From the NCBI GenBank assembly GCA_026120035.1, contig JALRME010000018.1, forward strand, positions 434,001-498,000: a DNA stretch of 64,000 nt. Direction: 5' to 3'. Numbering within the stretch: the stretch's first letter is position 1; each line of letters opens with the position of its first letter. Below, piece after piece: positions 10,897 through 23,522 of the stretch. The DNA comes from Coleophoma eucalyptorum (Eukaryota > Ascomycota > Leotiomycetes > Helotiales > Dermateaceae). The notes beneath the pieces were generated by a model, which searched no databases, had not been told where the DNA came from, and saw nothing but the letters and a program-made list of their open reading frames with translations. The position numbers and the translations under genes are program-made.

Positions 10897-12252
10897 ATGA
10901 AGCTCCCATCAGCTTCCCTTTTCTTGCTCTGCTTGGTGCAGCTTGCTGCTTGCGCCGAGGACTTTTACAAGGTATGGAACCAACCCAATCAATCTCTTTC
11001 TTTGCAATGACTGACTCTTTTTCAGCTTTTAGGGATAGATAAGCAAGCTTCAGATAGAGAAATTAAACGGGCATATCGAACTCTCAGCAAGAAGTATCAC
11101 CCAGACAAGAATCCGTAGGTGTGATCCCAACAATCATCCAGGTAGAAGCTAATTGGACGATTTAGAGGCAACGAAACTGCAAAGCAAAAATTTGTAGAGG
11201 TCGCAGAAGCTTATGAGGCACTTTCTACCCCCGAGACTCGCAAGATCTACGACCAATATGGTCACGAAGGATTGAAGCAGAGGCAACAAGGTGGTGGAGG
11301 AGGCCATCACGATCCCTTCGACCTGTTTTCTCGCTTCTTCGGTGGGGGTGGCCACTTTGGGCACCAGCCTGGACAACGCCGGGGCCCAGATATGGAGGTT
11401 CGCGTTGGAGTTCCACTACGTGACATCTATAACGGCCACCAAACCGAATTCCAGCTTGAAAAGCAGCAAATCTGTGACGAATGTGAGGGTAGTGGATCTG
11501 CAGATGGACAGGTGGATACATGCACAGCATGCGGAGGACATGGAATGCAAATAAAGAAGCACATGCTTGCACCGGGCATATTCCAACAGGTACAAGTACA
11601 ATGCGAACATTGTGGAGGCCAAGGAAAGACAATCAAACACAAGTGTCCAGTTTGTAGCGGATCGAGAGTCGTTCGAAGGGTCAACACATATCAACTCAAT
11701 GTCGAAAGAGGTGCACCCAAAGGCCACAAAATGAAGTACGAGAACGATGCGGATGAAAGCCCTGACTGGGTTGCTGGAGATCTTCATGTTACCCTGGTAG
11801 AGAAGGAACCTTCGCTAGATGAGGACAACGATTTGCATGTCGATGGTACATTCTTCCGCAGGAAAGGTGACGAGCTCTATTGGAAGGAGGCACTTTCTCT
11901 TCGGGAAGCATGGATGGGAGGGTGGACTCGAAATCTCACCCATCTAGACGGGCATGTCGTTCCATTATCACGAAAGCGAGGCGAAGTCATTCAACCTGGG
12001 CAGATCGAACGCGTCAAAGGGGAGGGTATGCCAAAATGGCATGAAGATGGTGATAGTGTGTACCACAAGACTGAGTTCGGAGACCTTTTGGTTGAATACA
12101 CGGTAATTCTGCCAGATCAGATGGAGTCAGGAATGGAAAAGGACTTCTGGGCGCTCTGGGATAAGTGGCGAAAGAAGAATGGCGTTGACTTGCAAAAGGA
12201 TAGCGGGAGACCAGAAGGAGACGTGAAGCCTGTACCGAAAGATGAATTGTGA
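10897..12252 (+). CDS. SCJ1: ER-resident DnaJ (HSP40) co-chaperone, SCJ1-like, with KDEL tail
   Basis: Exons 10897-10971, 11026-11114 and 11166-12252 join to 416 aa. Residues 1-20 are a signal peptide. The J domain follows at once ([20 protein letters not shown]), with the Hsp70-stimulating HPD in [10 protein letters not shown]. Intron 2 splits the proline codon after HPDKN. A Gly/Phe/His-rich stretch precedes four CxxCxGxG-type zinc repeats ([32 protein letters not shown]), making this a class A J protein. The C-terminal peptide-binding domains follow, and the last four residues are KDEL, the ER retrieval signal. It should work with the lumenal Hsp70 (BiP/Kar2) in folding and ER-associated degradation. 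Every key residue is intact. Confidence 0.95.
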
Positions 12253-12555
12253 GGTGGAGTTCTTTGGGCTAGATAAGCATTTGTTCTAATAGATGATACC
12301 GATCCTGAGCTGTCCCGAGACCCACGGTATCATATTAACGTGAATACAGCTCCTTTCGATGAGCCATTCTCTCGCAAAGGACGATGGAGCAATATATGTG
12401 CATATAGATTATACTAGAACAGTGTTGAAGCAGGGCAAGGAGAGCTCACTACGGCGCAGTAAGCTAGCGGCCGCAAGAAGAGCTGGTCCTGATGGTGTTG
12501 CCTCTAACGTCAGCTCTGCGTCATGCAACATCTTTAACAACACAAATCACGCTCA

Positions 12556-13784
12556 ATGAGAGAAATAGCTGGCCGGAAGGGTCATCGGAAATCGAGGAAT
12601 GGCTGTGAAAGGTGCAAAGCCAGAAAAGTGAAGGTAACTAATTGCTTCTGAACGTGACTGCCTCACCACTACCCATAACCATCTTTGTCTCTCAAACGAA
12701 CCTTTAACTGACCCATGTTTAGTGTTGTGAAACAAGACCTGAGTGTAGAAATTGCTTGCGACATGGAGTTTCTTGTATATTTCCCAAGGCGCCTGCCGCA
12801 GGAGATCATGTTCGAACCAGTGATAGTCCAGACTCCTCTCAAACAAGCCCAAATGCCCAGCCCGAAGATCTAACAGCTTCTAAAATGCTTGAACTTAAGC
12901 TGCTCCATCACTGGACCACATCAACCTGCTATACGGTATCGATGCAGCCAGCAGTCCAGGTGATCTGGCGCAACAAAGTGCCTCCAATAGGCTTCGCACA
13001 TTACTTTGTGATGAACGCTGTACTGGCACTTTCTGCTCTCCATCTAGCAAGGTTCAAACCGGATCAGAAGGAGTATTACACAACCCAAGGGATCCTCTTT
13101 CATGAGAGAGCCCTACGTGAGGTCGTTCAGATCCTGCCGAACCTCACGCCAGACAATTGCGCCGCAATCTACATCTTCTCCATTCTCACATGTGTCATCT
13201 CGACAGCTAAGTCAAGGGACGGTATTGACACAATGGTGTCTGAACACTCTGGCTTGTCAGAGTGGATTCTCTCTTTTCGAGGTGTCCGATCAATTATTTC
13301 ATCTGCGCAAAGTATGGAAGTCAACGGGCCTATAGCACCCATCCTCTTTGCGGGTATCAAGAAGATCCAAAATCGCAATGGGAGTCCTGTTAGCCGTCAT
13401 CCATATTTAATTGATCTTTATCGACTTATACAGGATCAAGATTCTATAACTCCTGAAGTTGCACCCATCTACATGGCTGCTGTTGACGAACTCAACAAGT
13501 CATACACAACAATATTTGACCCTTCGAAAAATTCTTTTGAAACACCCGAAATATTTGTTTGGCTCTTCTACATATCCGATGAATTTATCACGCTTTTGGC
13601 CGAGAAACGGACCGTGGCTATCATCACATTTTCTTACTTCTTGGTCCTGTCCAAACGCATGGAATTCAATTGGTGGATGGAAGGTTGGACTTCGACCATG
13701 ATGTCTGCTATTTATAACTTCATTGGCCACGAACATCAATCTTTTCTTCAGTGGCCTATCGAACAAATTGGCTGGGTACCATGA
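12556..13784 (+). CDS. Zn2Cys6 transcription factor, UPC2-like with fungal-specific C-terminal domain
   Basis: Exons 12556-12633 and 12723-13784 join to 379 aa. The intron falls inside the zinc cluster, after KARKVK. The joined cluster reads C-x2-C-x6-C-x6-C-x2-C-x6-C (GCERCKARKVK then CCETRPECRNCLRHGVSC) and is preceded by a basic HRKSRNG. Such clusters bind CGG half-sites. The spacing and RKSRNG lead resemble sterol-uptake regulator UPC2-type proteins. The rest (WRNKVPPIGFAHYFVMNAVLALSALHLA onward in parts) fits the C-terminal region common in that group. The target genes are unknown. The 303-nt gap from the DnaJ stop holds nothing recognisable beyond UTR and promoter. Confidence 0.88.
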
Positions 13785-14492
13785 TTCGATCAATGTACAT
13801 CTCTCGGAATATCAAAACTATACTGACTGTATCAAATGAGCGGCTCACTTATTCAGTGTGCAACATATCTTTCAGTCAAATTCCGCCACGCCATGTCACG
13901 ACTGACCAATAATACCACTGCTAAACCGGCAAGCGCAGCAATGATCTTGAGAAGCATTGTAATTATACCATTCAATGCAATATTCCGTGAAATACTTAAG
14001 CGGTAGCAAGCTTTTGGGGCGACTCAATCCTCAGCCAATCGATGCAAAATTACCTTAGGACAGCGCAAAGCGCAGCAAGAACTCAGAAAGTCCAATAAGT
14101 CAAAGGCTTCAGCATAGTGTCTCGCACAGTTGAAAAGTATTCCGGTCTATTGCAAAGAGAAAGTCTAGTGTCAAGTGCTGTCCCAGAACAGCTCTAGCTA
14201 TGAGAGTTTTGTATGAAAGTAAGAGACCATTGACAGGAAAATTATCCTGAAGAACCATATGATATCCTTCGCAGTAAGGACTGGCAAGAGACTTGTCATA
14301 TCGAGTAGAATACCGATAACTGAAGAACACAAAGATTAAAAGCCAAAACAGAAAAAATCAGAATGAGAGTTTCCATAAGTACTTCGACAACAATAGAACC
14401 AAAGAAATAGAACCATAGAATCATACTATCCCATCTCATTAGTCCCCAATGAGACTTGTGACAAGGCGATATGACCCACAACACCTTCTATC
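13785..14492. other. Intergenic between convergent genes
   Basis: About 700 bp between the stop codons of the Zn2Cys6 gene and the dynamin gene. Only short frames with no domain signal are present, so it is probably 3' UTR sequence of both genes. Confidence 0.5.
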
Positions 14493-16859
14493 TCAAGAGC
14501 GAATCTTGCCGATAACACCCTTGAAGATCTCACGTCCTTCTTCTAACTTGGCGATGCGACCTTTTAGAAACTCTCGTTGACGCTTAGCAGAGTCTGGTTC
14601 AGAAGCGATGGCCTTGACTTCTGCGTCAGTCAACCGGTTAACAGCAATTGGAGAGAAGATCTTTTCCAAGCCGCGGACTAGATGCCGTTCAATGACTTGC
14701 GTAGTGACATTGGCAACAAATACTTTCTCTTGTACCTGAGGTTGAGAAATGTCAGTTTTCAATTCAACAGCGTGCATCAAATTCAGAAGCAAAGTTACCT
14801 TGTAGATAGCCGAAAGACAGTCGAGAGCTTGTTCGCAACTGAAGTTTTCCATGTCCGGGTCCAAAGAGCCTCGCAGCATTAAAACAGCCTTTTCGACATC
14901 AATATTGGTTACAGTTGTATTGGATGTAGAATATGAGTTATAATTCTGTTCTGTGGAAGTTGACTGCGTGATCGCCTCTTGCAGTAAGGCTCTCTCCCGT
15001 TCATCCTGACACTTCTTGATGGTGTCGGTGTAGTAGTGATTGTAATTGATCGGGTAATTTTTCAGATCTTCCATGATCTTTGCCAGCTCGTCTCCTGCAG
15101 CCTCTCGTCTCTTCCGCAAGGCGTCCAGAATTTGGATGTCCCAAAGTCTCTCTTCAATATCCTGGGGGGAAAGATCTCCAAGAAGAACCTGCAGGAATTC
15201 CAAGCAAATCTCGGAGATCGCATCCAGATGCGACTCGGCCATTGATTGCCAGGGTGAGGATTGCTCCCAGAACAACTCACCAATCAGAAGCGGGTTGAAG
15301 TTTCCAACCAGTTCCTTTCCGCGGTTGCGGATGAGAGAATCTCGCACCCACTGTATTCCACATTTCTTGCTCAGATAAATAGGCTTTGGAATATCATTCT
15401 GCCAACCTCCTGCCAAGCTTGAATGGCCTTTGGTGTTTAAGTCCTCTTCTCCCTCGGATTCATCCCCCACCTCGGATTCGGCATCTGCATCGGATTCGAT
15501 TTTAAAGCCTAGATTGCTTTCTTCGCCTGACGATTGGGCGCCTTGTGGTATTGACCCATTGTTTGGCACTGTTGATCGACCTATCTTATATTTGTATCCA
15601 TTGGTTCGCATTACGTCTGCGAAAGAGGTGTTGGTATATTGGACTATCGCACGCGTTCTACGGAGGGTGGAGGCCGAATCTGCAGAAAACTTCTCATCTA
15701 TTCCAGTAAGGAAGTACTCTCCTTCGTAATGACCATTAATTGCAGCCCTACAGATCTGCGAAAATTCCGTGCTCAGTTCTATAAGGTAGTCTCTGCATTC
15801 TTTTGTATCTGATCGACTCTTGCCCATTTGGTTAAGCTGGGTTGTGGCTTCTTTCAGGGCAGAAGCAAGCTCTTTACGCAGTTGAGGAAGCTCGCGCTTA
15901 ATGTGTTCAAAGAGCAAGTCGCTCAGGCGAGTTCGGAGTGCATCAATACCGAGAGAATCAGCTGGCAATTGCTTGAAGTTTGATTTGCGGAAGAAATTAT
16001 TTTCAGCAAAATTGCGCTCCTCGAAACTGCTATCACGGTCCTCGTAGCCTCGATTCTTCAACACATGCCATCCAAGCTTGAAGAAGACGTCCTGGTTGCT
16101 AGCAAGCTCGATGAAGCTCTTCTCGCTGTCAGATCCTGCAGGGAGTCTATCTGGCTTGGTGATGATACCCAATGTACGCTCGCCATGAGGATCAACATCT
16201 CTGACCTTTTGGAGGATCTTCTGATTTGCGTAATCATTGGTTGCAGAGACGACGGCAAGACAGATTGTACGAGATTGACTGATGTAGTAGTCTGTAATCT
16301 CCATAACGGTATCAACATCAGCTTTGGATACGCCTCTTGTTGTTGTATGGATTAAGCCTGGAATATCGACTACCGTAAGTTGTGGCCGCGATGGTCCTTC
16401 AATCTCGATGCTGAGAACGTCCCGGGCAAATGCTCGTGGCTTCCCCTCTGGTTCAGCATTGGTCAGTCCCATCACTTCCTTTGCATCGTTCATAACCATT
16501 TCAAGTTCTCCAAAGTCAGTGATGGTCTTCTGAAATTCCTTGATGGTTGCTTGTTCAGTGATTGGCCGAGCTTCATCAGGAATAACTTTGACGGTCAGAG
16601 ACGTTGTTGCTGCTCGTCGTAAGATGATCTCGGTTGCGAAGCGGGTGCAGAGGTTGTCATTTCGTGGAAAGGGGATCTCGGTCAAAGCCTCAAGAACTGA
16701 ACTCTTCCCAGCAGACTGGTCTCCACAGACAACGATCTGGGGAAGTGCAAGTTCGCTTTCGAGACCGCATTTGCGAACCTGAGAGACTACATCGAGTACG
16801 CGTCTTTGGTCGGAAGACTGCAGTCCCTCAAGGCCACCAGTAGTTGTGACATTCTCCAT
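14493..16859 (-). CDS. Dynamin-like (Mx-type) large GTPase
   Basis: The open frame reaches 16958, but I prefer the ATG at 16859 (MENVTTTGGLEG), giving 788 aa before splicing. The G1 loop is GDQSAGKSS (residues 46-54), G3 is DIPG and G4 is TKPD, so GTP binding looks intact. Middle and stalk regions follow, with an acidic insert near the centre (ESDADAESEVGDESEGEE). The C-terminus carries a GTPase-effector-like segment. A 63-nt stretch at 14736-14798 starts GTAACT, ends CAG and has no stop. Removing it joins SAIYK to VQEKVFVANV, which matches the family better. The spliced protein would be about 767 aa. The family remodels membranes or acts in organelle division. The exact role is unknown. Confidence 0.85.
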   Translation of the reverse strand: MENVTTTGGLEGLQSSDQRRVLDVVSQVRKCGLESELALPQIVVCGDQSAGKSSVLEALTEIPFPRNDNLCTRFATEIILRRAATTSLTVKVIPDEARPITEQATIKEFQKTITDFGELEMVMNDAKEVMGLTNAEPEGKPRAFARDVLSIEIEGPSRPQLTVVDIPGLIHTTTRGVSKADVDTVMEITDYYISQSRTICLAVVSATNDYANQKILQKVRDVDPHGERTLGIITKPDRLPAGSDSEKSFIELASNQDVFFKLGWHVLKNRGYEDRDSSFEERNFAENNFFRKSNFKQLPADSLGIDALRTRLSDLLFEHIKRELPQLRKELASALKEATTQLNQMGKSRSDTKECRDYLIELSTEFSQICRAAINGHYEGEYFLTGIDEKFSADSASTLRRTRAIVQYTNTSFADVMRTNGYKYKIGRSTVPNNGSIPQGAQSSGEESNLGFKIESDADAESEVGDESEGEEDLNTKGHSSLAGGWQNDIPKPIYLSKKCGIQWVRDSLIRNRGKELVGNFNPLLIGELFWEQSSPWQSMAESHLDAISEICLEFLQVLLGDLSPQDIEERLWDIQILDALRKRREAAGDELAKIMEDLKNYPINYNHYYTDTIKKCQDERERALLQEAITQSTSTEQNYNSYSTSNTTVTNIDVEKAVLMLRGSLDPDMENFSCEQALDCLSAIYKVTLLLNLMHAVELKTDISQPQVQEKVFVANVTTQVIERHLVRGLEKIFSPIAVNRLTDAEVKAIASEPDSAKRQREFLKGRIAKLEEGREIFKGVIGKIRS

Positions 16860-18348
16860 GTTGAAAGTGGAACTGGGACTGTTCGGATGCATGTGAACCA
16901 GCGAGGTGGAAAAGAAACGGTGCTGATGTTCACTTTTCGTACCGAGAGGAGACAACAAATGGTTGTGCAGAAAGGTCGCTGTAAGAAGTTTTCAGGATGT
17001 AATGTTCAAGTAGAGCTTTTTAGGTAGGCAATAAATATCAGATGTCGAGTAGTTCAATGGTGAGGTCAGGAATCGGAGCCAGCGACTTTCCTTTTCTTTT
17101 ATATTCTGGTACTGATGCTACCGAGCCCAATCTTCAAAGAGTCGGCCACATGGCCAGTGGCAGTGTATCGCTCTGAGTAGCGAATCTGCCTTGGAAAAGC
17201 TGAAAGAAATACAACCAACAGGCGAACTGAGGCTCAGGAATATACACCTCTGTGAACACAGAAAGCGAAAAAAAAGTTTCAACCTCGTACCTAAAATGAA
17301 AGATTCGCTCCCACTCGTACATTATGTTGCCGCCGAAAAGCATCGCTGCCTAAAAGGAGCAAACAAGCACAGTCTAAAGAGGTCTACCAATCTTGCAAAC
17401 GCATCATCTACATCTACCCTAGACTATCTGTATGAGACACTTGTCTCTACCCGGGCAAAAAGACTGCATGGTAAGAAAGCGTCCAGAAGAACCCTGCAAT
17501 GTTCCACAGAGCACCAGCGTATTCCCTTACATTTTCAACATTAACGGACAGCACTTCTGCCTGTGTTACTCCCAAATCTTTCCAGTGGGAATAATTAGAC
17601 AGAAAATAGCAAGAGCCAGTTCTAAATGGAACGAAGCAGAAGACGAATAAAACGCATCTTGATCCTGTATCTTCCCCAAACACGATGATGCAGCACTACT
17701 AGCTCTTCTGCAGTCCATCTCTTCACCGGCTGATCGCAAGGCTCCGATGAATGAATGAAATCAAATTGCTGTCAGTGCAGGGGAATGCTGCAGTATGCCA
17801 TAAAGCCCAGAGTACAAAGAAGCCGCACAGAGTCTTTGATCCTGGCATATTACGGCTCAGCACTACTAGCCCATTCTTTTTTCTTCTAGCTCTTCACTGT
17901 CCATTAAGTTATGCGTGGCAAGAAGCTACGTGCAAAACATCGTCGGTGAGCTTATATGGACAGAAGTTGGAAAAAGAAGAGAATGGAAGTGTTGTTTGCA
18001 AAGGGAAGGAAATGGGCAGAGTCGTTCGTCGTTGGTTTATAGTGTAGAATTTTGGTAGAGGATATGATTGGTTGGTGTGGGCAATAAGCGACCCAGAATC
18101 CCTGAAGGGTACAAGAACTCAGCCTTGGTCAGTATCGGGGTGGTTTTCACAGCCATCCAACATTAAATCGGGTATCAATATAAATTGTCCAAGAAATTTG
18201 GGCTTCCATGAGATTCGGTCGTCCAGGAATAGGTGAGAGCACCATGATGATATCCCGGAAATTGCATCGCGTAAAATCACCCAATTTCAAAGCCCACTTC
18301 AGCCGTCGAGCATCACACTTCAAGCACCTTCCAACTACAGCCAAAATT
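16860..18348. other. Intergenic, no supported gene
   Basis: About 1.5 kb holding the dynamin promoter and the 3' flank of the MFS transporter. Short frames only. No tRNA or repeat seen. Confidence 0.5.
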
Positions 18349-20333
18349 TCAAGCCCTCCCTGTCTCCCTCAGGAAAGCATCATATCTCTCCTTCTTAGCC
18401 CTTCTCCACTCCTTCCCCCAAAGCATCATTGGGACCGCTAGCCCAAGCGAGAGCAGCGCCATCAGGCCCCAAACCGTCATGGCCCATCCGTAGCCCATAA
18501 CATCAATCATGGGCTGAATCGAGTACGAGCATGCGAAATTGATGACTGAGGATCCAATTGCGAGTATAACGACAATCTCGCCTGCGATGCCCTCGAAGCA
18601 TTCCATTGCGTACGCTGTTGCAATGCTGCCCGCGGCTGTTTGTTGAGCTGACATACAGGCTAAACCAATCGCTATGCCGATCCACTGTCGTATTAATATG
18701 TTAGTTTAATTATTATAAAATGATCATGAAAAGATAATCGTTAAAGGAAGGGACGTACGTGTTCGCCCTTCTGTGCCACCCAGCCGTAAGTCATATATCC
18801 AATACCAGTATAGATAAAGCAAAATCCGAGAGTCCAGAGACGCATCTCGGGTTCTTTGTATCCGCCATTCTTACGTGCGAGATAGATGACAAGGCGATCT
18901 CCTAAGTATCCAGTGGCCATGCTACACCCAATGTATCATTAGCAAGCATGTCTAGAGGTGTATTTTTGAAGTTGTAAATTCTTACCCAACGAAAGAACCA
19001 ATTAGACCTGCTAGATTCACAAGACCTGTGGGACCTGTGCCCCAGTTATACGGTGCATCCATCAAGATTTCAGCCATGGTGCTAAAACTAGCAAATCCGC
19101 CAGTGCCAGCAAATCCAAAGATAATTGCAGACTACCAAAGTCAGGAAACTGTCATATATATACTGTAGTAGAAGAAGCTTACAAAGACAACGTTGGGGAA
19201 GCTGAATAGGACAAAAGGGCGGCGGAAGTATTGATAGAATGTTGTCGAGTCTTCTTTGTAATAGTGTATCGGGCTAAGAAGTCCCAGATATGTTCGAGGA
19301 GGGAGGGTAACAAGTCCTTCGGTGGGAGCGACTTGCTGATCTGTGTTTTGCATGTTTTTAGTCTTGGTGTCTCGCTGTGACAAATCCTCGGAGCCAACAG
19401 CATCGGAATCAGAAGCCGCACTTGGAAGCCAGGTGGTGGTCGGGCCAGTGAAGGCATCTCGAGGGAACATAGAATCATCCATAGTGAAAAAGATAAGCAC
19501 AGCAACAAAAGCCTACAAAACAAATTAGTAAGGCTAAACCCACCACAGACGAACAAACTTACACAAAGTATGGCGCAAATGTCCTCCCCAAACCTCCATC
19601 CAGGACCAGCAGCAATATAGCCGCCAAGAATGGAACCAAGCAGTGCACCAAGCTGTTGACTCCACACATAAACAGCTAGCATCGTTCCTCTCTCGTGCGC
19701 AAAGAAGATATCCATGATCGTCAATTGGATAAGAGCCTGATATGCACTTGTTCCTAATCCACCCAAGGCACAAGAACCATACCATTGGCCCGTCCCATAA
19801 AACACCGCCGACCATGAATACATGCAGACCATGATGATCAAACTCGCGATATATACGAACTTCCGTCCAATTTTCATCGCCGTTGGGATCCAGATAAGAT
19901 TCGCGAAGCCAAGAAGGAGCCAGTTAAGTCCGGAGCCGCCGTTCATGTTGACCAGACTTACATTTGCGTCTTCGCCAACCGTGGTCCATGCTGCGCCGAG
20001 AATGTTCTCACCGAAGCCCATCACGCAGGCGTACAGCGAGCAAAGAAAAAGACTCCATAGCTTCTTCTTCCTAGACCAATTCTGTTCGTGGTAAGCAGTA
20101 TATCCCAATCGAAGAGAGTATTATGCCTTACCAAAGGATCTCGAGGACAATTACTCGGCTGTGGAACAAGCAGGATATCTCCTTGGCCATTGTGGGCTAC
20201 TGAGCTGAGATTATGGTTGACTGGACCGCTATCAGTAACACAAGTCATATCAAAAGATGGGGTAAAGTATCTCACTATCAACCAAGTAGACAGTGCCAGG
20301 CACGTCCGTATGAATAACATCAATTTCTGCCAT
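18349..20333 (-). CDS. Major facilitator superfamily transporter (12-TM, DHA1-like)
   Basis: Seven exons, 20333-20276, 20220-20132, 20081-19563, 19512-19183, 19131-18986, 18921-18759 and 18684-18349, close in frame to 546 aa. The cytosolic N-terminus carries a pattern common in fungal MFS proteins (GTVYLVDINHN, GDILLVPQPSNCPRDPLNWS). The first helix block starts at KKLWSLFLCSLYACVMGFG. The intracellular loop motif is weak (AMKIGRKF). A long acidic/serine loop between helices 6 and 7 (SAASDSDAVGSEDLSQRD) splits the two halves. It is presumably plasma-membrane, but the substrate cannot be inferred. The overall gene plan resembles the MFS gene at 53489-55671. Both have many short exons and the same LVPQPS...DPL entry motif. 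Confidence 0.88.
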
Positions 20334-21847
20334 CTCGACTACTAACAACCAATTCCGTAGTACGAATCCCTCAAACAAAAAGTTTCTAAAGAAGAGGAAA
20401 GGAGGAAAGAAGAGAAGGAGGATGAACTGCTCATTTCAAAGGTACTTATCTCTGATATCTCACGAACCTTGTCAGAGGCCGCAGCGGCCAACCTTTTTCC
20501 CAAAGTGCCGAAGCAAATGGGAGCAGATCGCGCACCAAAAACGACACATCAAGGCCGTGTGCATGCATACCGTACCTGCAATCCCAGAATCAAAAGTCCC
20601 CAGGCAATGGCATCGAGCTCTACGTAGAATAGATAACAAGAGCAGGCCGTAGGCCTCAAATGAAGCCACAAAGTCATGGTTCTTTGAGCAGCAGGCAGGG
20701 GCAGATTGACCCCAGCCGGCTGGACATGCTGCTTCTGGAATAAAAACGAGTATGAATGTTACTACAATCTGATCCCGGAGGATGGGTTCCCCAACAACAC
20801 ACAATTGGCGATAAGTAAGATGTAGCAGCCGTGGAGATAAGCTTTGGACAAGCCTGTGATAGCAGATAGCCAAGCGGAAGAGAAAGTGGGGTGGGAAAGG
20901 ATAAGAGAGGTTAAAGTTGGGGAAAGCAAGCTCCCGAGGGAAGCGAAGAAATCGCGATTCTTCCATTCTTGTTTCGGCCATCTTTCGAAAATGCCCCTTG
21001 AGAAGGAAGATAGAAATCGAGAGGGTAGACAAAGCGCAAACGGCATTTCCCAAGAACCGGTCTAGTGGCAGAAACGAGACGGCAATCCAAAGCCAGCAGA
21101 AGCTCCCGTTTACTCACTCCAGGATGCTTTCGGCTTTCATTGGATCGTCCAGCGATCCACCTCGGCCGACCGACGGGAACTAGAACTGCAACTAAGCAAG
21201 GCTGAAAGTTGGCCTTGCCAGCCTCGTTCGGGCCTTGACTGCACTTGAATGTCAAAATCCCTCCCATATCTGCCAACAACGATTTGACGAAAGTATCCCA
21301 AGTCAAGGAAAAGAGCAAAGGCTGAGACTTGACAAAGATATAACGAGACTGTTTCGCACGTGGTTGATGCGGGCATTTGAAGGGCTGACTGGCTGCGTGG
21401 ACCTGTGCATTCAGGGTCTGAGTCTTGGTCTCAGAGATCAGAACGTGGGATGGTTCTAGGCGATGAATGGCCTCGTTCCGCAACGACAGTGACATTCATC
21501 GCAGATCTTGAACCAGAAATTCAACCAGATTCAAGCAGCCAGGTGGTTTGTAGTGCATCTGCATATGGCATCCTTTTCATTCATTATCATTAGAACCAGC
21601 CCCAGCCCCAGCTACACCAACTAGCAATTCCGACAAACAGTGGCACCTGATCCATATCCCAGTTCCCAATCCTTTGCATCTGTGCAATGTGATAAAACGC
21701 CTCTTTAAAACAATGGTCTATCGCGGCCCCCGCTGATCTCATTGGTATATTCTATGCAAGACCGATAGAACGCCAGCCATATAATCCTTGTGGCTCAAAA
21801 TCCAGTTCAATCCAATCCTTTGTGCATGCCTCTTGCACTCTCGGCGA
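20334..21847. other. Intergenic, no supported gene
   Basis: About 1.5 kb upstream of the MFS gene and downstream of VPS62. The longest frame (20911-21495 on the minus strand) is serine- and arginine-rich with no domain, and I treat it as chance. Confidence 0.5.
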
Positions 21848-23522
21848 TTACTTGCCCAGCCAACTCTTCTTGGCATCTAGTTTCTCTAATATCGTGCATC
21901 CACTTTGTCCACCTGATTGACAGACCAGACTTCTTCCCAGGTTCTTGTATCGAGGCCCGAATGGCGCATTCACGTAATGATATTGGCTATCAAGAAAAGT
22001 TAGATGGTCCTCATGATGTATGGAATTGAGGAACTTACCCTACGAAGCGCCACTGCCTCCAGTCCGCAAGAGTGTAGAACTTGTCCCCCCATCGGCCTCT
22101 ATAGTGAAACCAACTGACTGCAGCATCTGGGTTGTTCTTTGCCGGGATCAGAGTATTCAAGGGAATCTCCGTGCTGTCCAACGCGTGCAGAGACGTTTCT
22201 TTGGCTGGTAACTCAAAGGTGTCTGGAATGTTACCCGTCGAATTGGCTGAAGGAAATGTTGGGAGACTCTGTGCATCCGCATTATGGGTAATCGAAGTAT
22301 TGTACCAGAAAGCTTTGTAGTTGAGAGAAGGATCCCAAAGGGGTCCTTTATCAGTGACATCGGCCAGAATGCTAAATGGTAAAATGTACGGATGACGCCC
22401 TGGAGTAGCATACATGGCATGGCTACCCATCGCGCTGTACAAGACCGGTCTCTTCAGGTCTTTCCCACCCTTCTCCACGGCCTTGTAGGCATATGCTAGT
22501 CCACCCGAGTGAGCTGAGCAGAATATGGCCTTAGGGACGCCATTTTGAAAGCGGACCAGTGAATGCTCCCAATCACCAACATGGTTTCCAAATCGGATGT
22601 TAAGAGGTTGCGGGCCAAGGTTGTACGAGTAAAAGTAAAACCAGAATGCATCCGTGATATTGTTCGGTTTCTCCAACAGGACCAGATGTGCAGCCGCAGC
22701 TGAGTATCCCGGAAGTTCGGACTTATTGTCTTTATTCTCAGTCCCGCGCTTGGCTCTTCGGAGCTCAGGATGTGATCTCAGGAAACCCTGCGACTGAGGC
22801 TGCGCACTAGAAATCAAACGAGGATCTGCTATGATGTTATGCGAAGTAGAGGTCGTTGTATCGACAGCATACGGATCCGACCAACTCTCGATATCCTCCT
22901 CCTCTTCTGGGTACGGGACCGGTTTGTTCCATTTGCTGCTCAACCACGCCGGCCGGTCTTCAACATCATCCCGGCTCTTGAGGAACAACAGTCTTGCACT
23001 GGTTTCATTGTTCAGTTCGTGCAAATCGCCTATATTGCGCTTGGCATTCTCTAGCGGAATGGCAGTCTCGTTCTCTGAAGGTACCAAGTGTCGGAGATGC
23101 TCGTCGAGATCTGAAGGCCAGAACTCCTCGCCAGAATACAGGTGGACGAGAGGCGCATAGTCAAGTACAAATTGGGGGACATCTTTTTGTAAGCGGGTGC
23201 GGTCCCCATCGTAGATATTTGGCCATATTTGCTTGTCTGGAGCCTCTTCCTTGGGTATGATGCTCCTCTTCAACTCCTTATGCCAACGTCTCCTCTTTCC
23301 AGCTGGGTCAGGATGGAAATGCGCCAGGCCGCAGAGGCCGATCCAGCGACAGGCTTGTCGGTCTAGCCAATATTTAGAGGTAGCGATCCACAGCGCATCT
23401 TCTGCATCTTCGGCGGACTTGTGATCAGTATTGGGGTCAAGGTGGTTTTTGACCGCGCTGAGGGTAAAGTAGCTCAAAAGGATGAGGACTACCGCAAGGA
23501 GGAACCTCTTTAGACCGTACAT
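21848..23522 (-). CDS. VPS62: VPS62-family vacuolar sorting protein
   Basis: Exon 1 (23522-22039) and a short exon 2 (21986-21848) join through a GTAAGT...GATAG intron to 540 aa. Without the second exon the protein would end too early at WRQWRFVG. With it the family C-terminus appears (GQYHYVNAPFGPRYKNLGRS, then CQSGGQSGC). Residues 5-27 are one hydrophobic segment, a signal anchor or membrane span. The conserved central block is present: DYAPLVHLYSGEEFWPSDL, NHVGDWEHSLVRF and MGSHAMYATPGRHPYI. In yeast VPS62 affects sorting from cytoplasm to vacuole. The biochemical activity of the family is unknown. An acidic spacer (PYPEEEEDIESW) and a KR-rich patch lie between blocks. Confidence 0.9.

Noticed and set aside
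20911..21495. 194-aa minus-strand frame
   Set aside because: Low-quality composition, overlapped by frames on the other strand, no domain.
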